Source: JAVBLQ01 sp031553435
Lineage (GTDB): Bacteria; Bacteroidota; Bacteroidia; Bacteroidales; Azobacteroidaceae
NCBI GenBank assembly: GCA_031553435.1
Contig: JAVBLQ010000113.1
Coordinates: forward strand, 1 to 30,404
DNA: 30,404 bases
Direction of reading: 5' to 3'
The stretch's first letter is position 1, and each line of letters starts with the position of its first letter. The position numbers and the translations under genes are program-made. Below the pieces are notes generated by a model. It searched no databases and was not told the origin of the DNA. It saw nothing but the letters and a program-made list of their open reading frames with translations. Positions 23,845-30,404 of the stretch are shown one piece after another.

Positions 23845-23852
23845 TACCTTTG
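23845..23852 (+). promoter_or_regulatory. Bacteroidota -7 box for the GltD-like gene
   Basis: TACCTTTG matches TAnnTTTG, 26 bases before the ATG at 23879. Confidence 0.5.
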
Positions 23853-23878
23853 CATCCGGTAATAAAAATATTTAACTT

Positions 23879-25111
23879 ATGGCCTATCATGTAATTGATG
23901 AAGCAAAACGATGCTTGCAATGTAAAAAACCGAAATGTTCTGTAGGTTGTCCGGTGGGAACTCCCGTAAATACAGTAATCAAAATGTTGTTGGAAGGAAA
24001 TATCAAAGAAGCCGGAGAATTACTTTTTTCCAATAATCCCTTGTCATTGATATGCTCATATGTATGTGAGCACGAAAAACAATGTGAAGGCAATTGTGTA
24101 TTGAACAAAACCGGGAAAACAATCCATGTAAGTTCTATTGAAAATTATATTTCCGGATATTATCTGAATCTGAAACAAGATGAAATACCTAGGCCTGTAA
24201 AAGCCAGAGTCGCTATCATAGGATCCGGTCCGGCCGGTATTACAATTGCTATTTTATTGGCGCAAAAGGGATACAATGTTACGATTTTCGAGGCCAATGA
24301 TAAAATCGGAGGCATCATGATGTATGGTATTCCTGAATTCCGTTTACCGAAAGCTGTTTTAGAAAGATACAAACAGATTTTATTGAAAATGGGAATCAAA
24401 ATACGACCGAATACAATTATCGGATCGGGTGGAGGATTGTCTATCGACGATTTATTCAGAGACGGATATAAAGCTGTTTTCGTGGGAACAGGCGTATGGA
24501 AACCCAATACCTTGAGTATTAAAGGTGAAAGTCTTGGAAATGCCCATTTCGCTATCAACTATCTGAAAAATCCAGATGCTTATGATTTGGGTAAAAAACT
24601 AATCATTATCGGAGCCGGAAATGTGGCGATGGATGTTGCCCGCACCGCTTTACGTAAGGGTACAAGAGAAGTAACCATCTTTTTCCGCCGTACGGAAGAA
24701 TATCTGACCGCCAGCAAATACGAGTTGGAATATGCCAAAATGGACGGTGTGAAATTTGAGTTCTTAAAATCACCGGTCGAAATAACAGATGATGGCGTCA
24801 TATTTTCAGACACGGTAATGACGGAAGAAGGGCGTACGGAGATTGTGCCCAATTCAGAAAAGCTATACGAATCAGATTCTGTTGTAATATCAGTCAGTCA
24901 AGGGCCTAGAAATTATATCGCCTCTTCCACACAAGGGCTGGAACTTTCCAATAAAGGTTTAATCCTGACCAACGAATTCGGGGGAACCACCAAACCGGGT
25001 GTTTTTGCCTCAGGCGATGTAGTGACCGGAGCCAAAACAGTGGTGGAAGCTGTCAATGTTTCCAAGAAAGTTGCTGCAGCCATTGAAGAATATTTGGAAA
25101 AAAATCCTTAA
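23879..25111 (+). CDS. GltD-like NAD(P)-dependent FAD/Fe-S oxidoreductase
   Basis: The 410-residue protein has eight N-terminal cysteines for two [4Fe-4S] clusters (C12, C15, C20, C24 and C59, C63, C69, C73). The FAD dinucleotide fold IIGSGPAGITIA and the NADPH fold IIGAGNVAMDVA follow, and the C-terminus has GVFASGDVVTGAKTVVEAV. This is the architecture of glutamate synthase small subunit and of NfnB/SudA-type reductases. There is no adjacent gltB large subunit and no ferredoxin-NADP partner gene, so the electron acceptor is unknown. It is shorter than most GltD proteins but resembles a stand-alone form found in Clostridia and Bacteroidota (from memory). Confidence 0.85.
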   Translation: MAYHVIDEAKRCLQCKKPKCSVGCPVGTPVNTVIKMLLEGNIKEAGELLFSNNPLSLICSYVCEHEKQCEGNCVLNKTGKTIHVSSIENYISGYYLNLKQDEIPRPVKARVAIIGSGPAGITIAILLAQKGYNVTIFEANDKIGGIMMYGIPEFRLPKAVLERYKQILLKMGIKIRPNTIIGSGGGLSIDDLFRDGYKAVFVGTGVWKPNTLSIKGESLGNAHFAINYLKNPDAYDLGKKLIIIGAGNVAMDVARTALRKGTREVTIFFRRTEEYLTASKYELEYAKMDGVKFEFLKSPVEITDDGVIFSDTVMTEEGRTEIVPNSEKLYESDSVVISVSQGPRNYIASSTQGLELSNKGLILTNEFGGTTKPGVFASGDVVTGAKTVVEAVNVSKKVAAAIEEYLEKNP

Positions 25112-25119
25112 TATTCTCA

Positions 25120-25163
25120 AACGTTTTTAACGTTCAAACGTTATATCCATGTAACGTTTGAAC
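25120..25163. promoter_or_regulatory. AACGTT array with perfect inverted repeat
   Basis: AACGTT occurs at 25120, 25129, 25137 and 25153, i.e. with steps of 9, 8 and 16. The last two copies form a perfect 12-bp inverted repeat, GTTCAAACGTTA (25132-25143) and TAACGTTTGAAC (25152-25163), with an 8-nt loop. It ends 11 bases before the MFS transporter ATG, so it could be an operator, a terminator of the upstream gene, or an RNA hairpin masking the start. Confidence 0.55.
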
Positions 25164-25174
25164 AAATCGACAAT

Positions 25175-26425
25175 ATGCCGCAATTATTTCGAAAAATTTT
25201 CTCATCATTATATCATAAAAATTTTCGCCTCTTTTGGTGGGGACAGGCAATCTCCACCATTGGAGGAATAATACAGGTAACGGCTTTAAGCTGGTATGTT
25301 TATACCATTACAAACTCACCTCTTTTATTAGGATTGATGGGAGTTTTCGAGTTTGGGCCCGTATTATTGCTTTCACTTTTTTCCGGTGTATTAATAGAAC
25401 GCTATCCTAAGAAAAAGATTTTAGTCATCACTCAATGTGTATTTTTGGTACAATCATTAGCACTTGCCATATTAGTGTGGTATAAAGTGACTGATTATTG
25501 GTGTTTTGCCGCATTGGCTATTGTTGCCGGAATATCCAACAGCATAGATCAACCCACACGTCAATCTTATTTTGTCGAACTGGTTGGGAAAGAAGATCTT
25601 CCCAATGCTATTTCTTTAAATTCCACTGCTTTTAATATGGCAAGAATTGTAGGGCCTGCCATTTCCGGAATTATCATGAAATATGTTGGGATTGCCGAAT
25701 GTTTTTTGATAAACAGCATCAGCTTTATACCTGTTATCATTGGAATTGCATTGATTACAGTATCAGGAAAACCACGGTTAAAAGATCAGGAAACCAAAAT
25801 ATTAAAAGAAATAAAAACCGGGATCACATACACATTCAGAAATTCCAAAATCTTCCCTACATTCTTGATTATGGCAATCATATGTACATTCTCAATGAAT
25901 GCGAACGTTATTTTGCCTGTATTCGCAAAAAATGTAATGATGGGCGATGAATCAACCTACAGTTTGATGATGTCGGTAATGGGTATTGGTTCCCTGCTAG
26001 GCGCATTGTTTATGGCGGCCAAGGGCAAAGACATCCGCAATCGGAATTTTCTGGTAATCACTGCTATGTCAATCGGGATTCTGCAAATGCTGACTCTTAT
26101 CCCGATCTATGGCAATATGGTTTACATTGCCGGTTTATTGATTTGTATAGGATTCCTCAATTTGTGTTTTTTAAACAGATCCAATACCATGATACAACTA
26201 AATACGGATGATATGTATCGCGGAAGAGTAATGAGCATTTATGTATTAGTGAGTACCGGAAGTACTCCCATCGGAAATATTTTCACCGGTTTTGCCATGC
26301 ATATAATGGGCGAAAAATACGGATTTTTTATTAACGGACTGATATCTTTTCTATTGGTCTTTCTTGTGTATTATTTTTATAAACATCATCTTATAAGAGC
26401 GAGAGTTACCAATAATAATGAATAA
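25175..26425 (+). CDS. MFS transporter (EntS/MFS_3-like)
   Basis: A 416-residue inner-membrane protein with about twelve membrane segments. The opening NFRLFWWGQAISTIGGIIQV, the loop motif ERYPKKKIL and SIDQPTRQSYFVELVGKEDLPNAISLNS are typical of MFS_3 exporters such as EntS. Substrate cannot be inferred. It follows the GltD-like gene by 63 bases containing a palindrome, and precedes the TetR operon. Confidence 0.85.
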   Translation: MPQLFRKIFSSLYHKNFRLFWWGQAISTIGGIIQVTALSWYVYTITNSPLLLGLMGVFEFGPVLLLSLFSGVLIERYPKKKILVITQCVFLVQSLALAILVWYKVTDYWCFAALAIVAGISNSIDQPTRQSYFVELVGKEDLPNAISLNSTAFNMARIVGPAISGIIMKYVGIAECFLINSISFIPVIIGIALITVSGKPRLKDQETKILKEIKTGITYTFRNSKIFPTFLIMAIICTFSMNANVILPVFAKNVMMGDESTYSLMMSVMGIGSLLGALFMAAKGKDIRNRNFLVITAMSIGILQMLTLIPIYGNMVYIAGLLICIGFLNLCFLNRSNTMIQLNTDDMYRGRVMSIYVLVSTGSTPIGNIFTGFAMHIMGEKYGFFINGLISFLLVFLVYYFYKHHLIRARVTNNNE

Positions 26426-26560
26426 ACTCGTCTTAATTTTTTATTTTTTGCCTGAGGGTAAAAAAATACACCCAGACCTGGTGCCTTATAGAGGTGCAAC
26501 ATCAATCGGCAATTGTGCAACCGCTTGATTTCTGTTTAAAAACGTAAAACCTCTAAAAAA

Positions 26561-26591
26561 TTTGGATTTAATCAAAATGTTTCTAACTTTG
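26561..26591 (+). promoter_or_regulatory. Promoter of the tetR-tolC-hlyD-ABC operon
   Basis: TTTG (26561-26564), a 19-base spacer, and TAACTTTG (26584-26591) form a textbook Bacteroidota promoter with both boxes complete. This is the best promoter in the window. Confidence 0.8.
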
Positions 26592-26599
26592 CCCAATAA

Positions 26600-26615
26600 T
26601 TAACACGATTGTTAA
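26600..26615 (+). promoter_or_regulatory. Candidate TetR operator
   Basis: TTAACACGATTGTTAA is an inverted repeat with perfect 6-bp arms TTAACA and TGTTAA. It starts 9 bases after the -7 box, over the predicted transcription start, the expected place for autorepression by the TetR protein encoded directly downstream. A related half-site (GTTAAT) lies at 26624-26629. Confidence 0.6.
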
Positions 26616-26630
26616 ATAAAATAGTTAATC

Positions 26631-27266
26631 ATGAAAGTTAAACAAAGTAATCAAGTCGATATAACTACAGAACAATCCATTCTTAATGCTGCTGAACAAG
26701 TGTTTTTGGAAAAAGGATATAATCTGGCTAAAACTACAGAAATAGCAAACCTGGCAGGAGTGAATCATGCAATGTTGCATTATTATTTTCGTACTAAAGA
26801 GAACTTATTTAATAAAGTATTCGAGCAAAAAGCCCAATTGTTTGCCGGTTCTTTCGAATCATTATTAGATCAGGAAATGCCTTTTTTTGAAAAGATTAAA
26901 CTTGGAATCGAAACACATTTCGACTTCCTTGCTGCTAATCCGAAATTGCCGGTTTTTATTATTCAGGAAGTAATCACTAATGAAAAGAATAAGGATATGC
27001 TGAAAAAAATACTTATTCCTAAAGTAACAAGGGTAATTGAAAAAATAGAGCAAGCTATTGAGGAAGAAAAGAAACGGGGAACAATAACTTCAGTTTTAGC
27101 ACTAGATTTATTATTGAACATCGTATCCTTGAATATTTTTGCTTTCACTTCCGTACAAGTCTTTTTCGGTACAAATGTTGATTTTCATAATCAAGCTGTC
27201 CGGATGTTTTTGCAACACCGGAAACAAAATAATGTAGACTTGATACTGAAAGGATTAAAAAATTAG
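26631..27266 (+). CDS. TetR/AcrR-family transcriptional regulator
   Basis: The 211-residue product has the N-terminal TetR HTH (about residues 15-60: ILNAAEQVFLEKGYNLAKTT, then AGVNHAMLHYYFRTKENL) and a helical ligand-binding C-terminal domain. It is the first gene of an export operon and probably represses it until a toxic substrate binds. Its position resembles that of CecR (YbiH) before ybhGFSR in Escherichia coli. The palindrome over its promoter supports autoregulation. Its 3' end runs into a GTGAAAAGTGAAGAA satellite. Confidence 0.9.
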   Translation: MKVKQSNQVDITTEQSILNAAEQVFLEKGYNLAKTTEIANLAGVNHAMLHYYFRTKENLFNKVFEQKAQLFAGSFESLLDQEMPFFEKIKLGIETHFDFLAANPKLPVFIIQEVITNEKNKDMLKKILIPKVTRVIEKIEQAIEEEKKRGTITSVLALDLLLNIVSLNIFAFTSVQVFFGTNVDFHNQAVRMFLQHRKQNNVDLILKGLKN

Positions 27267-27298
27267 TGAAAAGTGAAGAATTTCTAAATATCTGAAAG

Positions 27299-28564
27299 AT
27301 GAAGAGTACACATAACAAATTGATTTGTTTTTTAACCATATTTTTATTGAGCTTTTCAACTGTCAGCGCTCAACTAACAATTGACGAGTGCCAGCAAAAA
27401 GCGAAAGCAAATTATCCTTTGATTAAGCGTTATGATTTAATTGAAAAATCAAAAGGATACACTTTGTCTAATGCCGGAAAAGGATATTTACCACAGATAT
27501 CACTCTCGGCAAGAGCTTCATATCAATCAGAGGTAACTCAAATACCCATCAATATTCCCGGAGTTGAAGGCTTGTCTAAAGATCAATATGCCGCAACAAT
27601 TGATGTTTCGCAAACCATTTGGGACGGAGGCGTCATTTCCTCTCAAAAGAAAATTACAAATGCCGGCGCCGAAGTCGAACAACAGCAGGCAAATGTCGAT
27701 ATATATGCTTTGAAAGACCGTGTAAATCAATTGTTTTTCGGAACTTTACTGTTAGACGCACAGTTGATGCAGAATTCTATTTTACAAGATAATCTCCAGA
27801 AAAACTATGAAACCATAGCAAGTTACAAAGCTAATGGCATTGCTAATCAGGCAGATCTGGATGCCGTAAAAGTCGAACAACTAAAGGCCGAACAAAATAA
27901 AACCCAAATCAAAGCAAACCGGAAAGCTTATCTGGAAATGTTGTCAACTATGATTGGCGAAGCAATTGCAGAGAATACAACTTTGGTAAAACCGGAAGCC
28001 GAAAATGTACTGGTTTCCAACAATATCAATCGTCCGGAGATGCAACTGTTTGAAGCGCAACACAATTTATTCGAATCACAAAAAAGCATGATCAAGGCCG
28101 GATATATGCCTAAACTTAATTTGTTTGTACAAGGAGGTTACGGAAAACCTGGATTGAATATGCTGGACAATGAGTTTTCTCCATATTATATGGGAGGCAT
28201 TCGCTTATCCTGGAATTTCAGTAGTTTATATACGCAAAAAAATGACCGGCTGAAACTGGAAGTCAACCAAAGTAATGTTGCAATTCAAAAAGAAACGTTT
28301 TTATATAATACCAATCTACAGATCACACAAGAAAATAACAACATAAAAAAACTCAGTGACATGATGAAATATGATAATGACATTATTTCCCTGAGAGAAA
28401 ATGTAAGAAAATCAGCAGAAGCCAAAGTGGCCAACGGAACACTCACGGTAATCGAATTAATGAGGGAAATCAATGCGGAAGATCTGGCCAAGCAAGACAA
28501 AATATTACATGACATTCAATTGTTGATGGCTATTTATGATTTGAAATGGACAGTTGACAATTAA
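27299..28564 (+). CDS. TolC-family outer-membrane efflux protein
   Basis: The 421-residue product has a signal peptide (ending near STVSA before QLTIDECQQKA) and the two repeated coiled-coil/beta units of TolC proteins. Visible family features include DVSQTIWDGGVISSQKKI, QLFFGTLLLDAQLMQNS and, in the second half, MGGIRLSWNFSSLYTQKND. It would form the outer-membrane channel of the tripartite pump whose adaptor and ATPase follow. It starts 32 bases after tetR. Confidence 0.9.
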   Translation: MKSTHNKLICFLTIFLLSFSTVSAQLTIDECQQKAKANYPLIKRYDLIEKSKGYTLSNAGKGYLPQISLSARASYQSEVTQIPINIPGVEGLSKDQYAATIDVSQTIWDGGVISSQKKITNAGAEVEQQQANVDIYALKDRVNQLFFGTLLLDAQLMQNSILQDNLQKNYETIASYKANGIANQADLDAVKVEQLKAEQNKTQIKANRKAYLEMLSTMIGEAIAENTTLVKPEAENVLVSNNINRPEMQLFEAQHNLFESQKSMIKAGYMPKLNLFVQGGYGKPGLNMLDNEFSPYYMGGIRLSWNFSSLYTQKNDRLKLEVNQSNVAIQKETFLYNTNLQITQENNNIKKLSDMMKYDNDIISLRENVRKSAEAKVANGTLTVIELMREINAEDLAKQDKILHDIQLLMAIYDLKWTVDN

Positions 28565-28597
28565 AAATGAAAAACTAAAAACTAAAAATTAAGAACA

Positions 28598-29506
28598 ATG
28601 AGAAAAAAATATTTTCAATTGATAACCCTTTGGATGATAGTGCTTTTGACAGCGTGCAACAGAGGTAGTAAAGATCATGATGCTTCGGGTGTTTTTGAAA
28701 CAACAGAAGTAATCGTTTCTTCTCAGGCCAATGGGCAATTGATGGAATTTAACGTGGAAGAAGGTTCCGTTCTGAAAGCCAATCAAAAAGTCGGTTATGT
28801 AGATACAACGCAACTTTATCTGAAAAAAATGCAATTGTTGGCGAATATGAAATCTGTTGATAGTCGTTATTTGGATGTAGGTAAGCAGATTGCATCCATC
28901 AAACAACAGATTGTTACTCAAAAAACGGAACAGAGAAGGTTTGAAAACCTGGTCAAATCGAATGCTGCCAACCAAAAACAACTGGACGATATCAATGCGC
29001 AGATTGCAGTACTTGAAAAACAACTGGTTGCACAAACAGAAACATTGGAAAATAGCAACCGGGCAGTTACCGGAGAAAGCTCATCTTTGATAATTCAGAT
29101 TGCCCAGGTTGAAGATTTATTACATAAGAGTATTATTATCAGTCCTATAGATGGAACGGTGTTGTCAAAATATGTTGAACCGGGCGAACTTACCACACAG
29201 GGAAAAGCTTTATTCAAAATAGCAGATATCAATAATATGATTCTTCGTGCATATATCACTGCCGATCAACTGACGCAAATGAAAATCGGTCAACAGGTAA
29301 AAATTTTTGCCGATTTCGGAGAAAAGGACATGAAAGAATATCCGGGAACTGTTACCTGGATTTCCGATAAATCTGAGTTTACTCCGAAAACTATCCCTAC
29401 TCGTAATGAGCGAGCCAATCTCGTTTATGCTGTCAAAATTGCAGTGAAAAATGATGGATATCTGAAAAATGGAATGTACGGCGAAATAAAATTAATTGAA
29501 AATTGA
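28598..29506 (+). CDS. HlyD/MFP-family efflux adaptor lipoprotein
   Basis: The 302-residue product has a lipobox LLTAC with C20 as the lipidated residue, so it is anchored to a membrane facing the periplasm. A split biotinyl-lipoyl domain (VIVSSQANGQLMEFNVEEGS and IIISPIDGTVLSKYVEPGE) encloses a coiled-coil hairpin, and the beta-barrel and proximal domains follow. It links the TolC channel to the ABC exporter. The C-terminal KLIEN and its TGA stop are read from a GAAAATT repeat that also supplies the next gene's ATG. Confidence 0.9.
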   Translation: MRKKYFQLITLWMIVLLTACNRGSKDHDASGVFETTEVIVSSQANGQLMEFNVEEGSVLKANQKVGYVDTTQLYLKKMQLLANMKSVDSRYLDVGKQIASIKQQIVTQKTEQRRFENLVKSNAANQKQLDDINAQIAVLEKQLVAQTETLENSNRAVTGESSSLIIQIAQVEDLLHKSIIISPIDGTVLSKYVEPGELTTQGKALFKIADINNMILRAYITADQLTQMKIGQQVKIFADFGEKDMKEYPGTVTWISDKSEFTPKTIPTRNERANLVYAVKIAVKNDGYLKNGMYGEIKLIEN

Positions 29507-29508
29507 AA

Positions 29509-30404
29509 ATGATTTTATGTGATACTATCAGCAAATCATACGGAAGCGTTCAGGCGTTGAAAAATATCAGCTTTAACGTGAATCCGGGCGAAATATACGG
29601 TATCATCGGTCCTGACGGCGCCGGAAAAACCTCGCTGTTTCGTATCCTGACCACTTTAATTTTGCCGGATCAGGGAACCGCATCTGTCAACAGATTAGAT
29701 ATCGTTAAAGATTACAAGCAAATCCGTAATCAGGTAGGGTATATGCCGGGAAGATTTTCTCTTTATCAGGATTTGAGTGTGGAAGAAAACCTGGAATTTT
29801 TTGCTACAGTTTTCAACACTACGATCAAAGAAAATTATCATCTGATCAAAGACATTTATCAACAGATAGAACCCTTCAAAACAAGGAAAGCCGGAAAATT
29901 GTCAGGTGGGATGAAGCAAAAACTGGCATTGAGTTGTGCATTGATCCACAAACCTGTTGTATTGTTCCTGGACGAACCGACTACCGGAGTCGATCCCGTT
30001 TCCCGAAAAGAATTCTGGGAAATGCTCCGGAAACTGAAAGAACAGAATATCACCATTTTAGTTTCCACTCCATATATGGATGAGGCTTCTTTGTGTGATC
30101 GTATCGCTTTGATACAGAATGGAAAATTTCTTCAGATCGATACACCGGAAAATATTATCAATCAATTTTCCGAGACTTTATGGTCGGTACAAAGCAATCA
30201 AATGTCGAAATTGCTGAAAGATTTGAGATCTCTTGAGCATATAAAAAGTTGCTTTGCATTTGGGGATGTTCACCATATTACAGTGGAAAATGGAAAATGG
30301 AAAATGGAAAATTTGAAGGCGTATTTGGAGAAATCAGGTCATCTGAATATAGAAATAAAGGAGATTAAAGCGAGTATTGAGGATTGTTATATGCTTTTGT
30401 CTGA
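29509..30404 (+). CDS. ABC transporter ATP-binding protein (3' truncated)
   Basis: The frame begins with ATG at 29509, two bases after the hlyD stop, and is open at the window end (298 codons visible). It shows Walker A GPDGAGKTS, the Q-loop region QVGYMPGRFSLYQDLSVEEN, the signature LSGGMKQKLALSCAL and Walker B VVLFLDEPTTGVDP. These resemble the first half of YbhF, so a second ABC domain and two ABC-2 permeases are expected outside the window. After the ATPase domain, a GGAAAAT tandem repeat is read as ENGKWKMEN. It probably energises drug or lipid export. Confidence 0.92.
   Translation, partial: MILCDTISKSYGSVQALKNISFNVNPGEIYGIIGPDGAGKTSLFRILTTLILPDQGTASVNRLDIVKDYKQIRNQVGYMPGRFSLYQDLSVEENLEFFATVFNTTIKENYHLIKDIYQQIEPFKTRKAGKLSGGMKQKLALSCALIHKPVVLFLDEPTTGVDPVSRKEFWEMLRKLKEQNITILVSTPYMDEASLCDRIALIQNGKFLQIDTPENIINQFSETLWSVQSNQMSKLLKDLRSLEHIKSCFAFGDVHHITVENGKWKMENLKAYLEKSGHLNIEIKEIKASIEDCYMLLS
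30285..30312 (+). repeat. GGAAAAT x4 microsatellite inside the ABC gene
   Basis: Four exact 7-bp units lie in frame-shifting register within the coding sequence. Gain or loss of one unit would shift the frame. The same motif type occurs in the intergenic palindrome at 9652-9718. Confidence 0.9.

Noticed and set aside
26475..26500. Possible remnant of the 1969-2341 element arm (CCTGGTGCCTTAT)
   Set aside because: Only about ten bases match convincingly, which is too short to separate from chance in a 30-kb window.

Overview
The window looks like chromosomal DNA from a Bacteroidota member, most likely order Bacteroidales. The support is: a porQ-like type IX secretion gene followed by cmk and ispH; a Fibrobacter-type FISUMP surface domain; FadL/TodX-type outer-membrane proteins; A+T-rich DNA; and promoters matching the Bacteroidota -7 box TAnnTTTG instead of sigma-70 boxes. 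Genus cannot be fixed from sequence alone. Most genes are housekeeping; the unusual content is mainly in the intergenic DNA.

Layout. 1-1662: 3' part of a secreted FISUMP-domain protein with higher G+C than its surroundings. 1663-2461: gene-free and packed with palindromes, a MITE-like element, and a 373-bp inverted-repeat element enclosing six 23-bp tandem repeats. 2462-5052 (minus): porQ > cmk > ispH operon. 5170-6153: dusB, divergent from porQ. 6339-9649: sufC-sufD-sufS without sufB. 9705-12781 (minus): cardiolipin synthase, then a polytopic membrane protein. 12852-13720 (minus): DUF2089-type regulator overlapping a YIP1-like membrane protein. 13805-15284 (minus): degenerate NUDIX-type regulator overlapping an exported Bac_toxin_23-like protein. 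15474-18339: DUF151/UVR protein, rsmE, udk and a solitary adenine DNA methyltransferase, with touching or nearly touching ends. 18405-21586 (minus): Tyr/Trp- then Ser/Arg/Gly-rich exported protein and a FadL-type porin. 21804-22640: prmA, convergent with mnmA (22642-23706, minus). 23879-26425: a GltD-like FAD/Fe-S oxidoreductase and an MFS transporter. 26631-30404: tetR-tolC-hlyD-ABC efflux operon, cut by the window end.

How the genes work together: the suf genes supply Fe-S clusters that IspH and the GltD-like enzyme need. DusB, MnmA, RsmE and PrmA all modify tRNA, rRNA or a ribosomal protein. The last block is a complete-looking export system whose TetR regulator has a candidate operator over its own promoter.

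The most notable signal is a family of long imperfect palindromes built from short purine-rich satellites (GTGAA, GAAGAAT, GAAAATT, GTGACAA types) in many gene gaps. Several share the loop motif GCTTACGCACGA or a close variant, and arms often run into the ends of genes and supply their stop codons. A second signal is a ~28-nt leader motif (core TCGGTCACA) shared by sufC and prmA. No tRNA, rRNA, CRISPR array, insertion sequence or prophage was seen.
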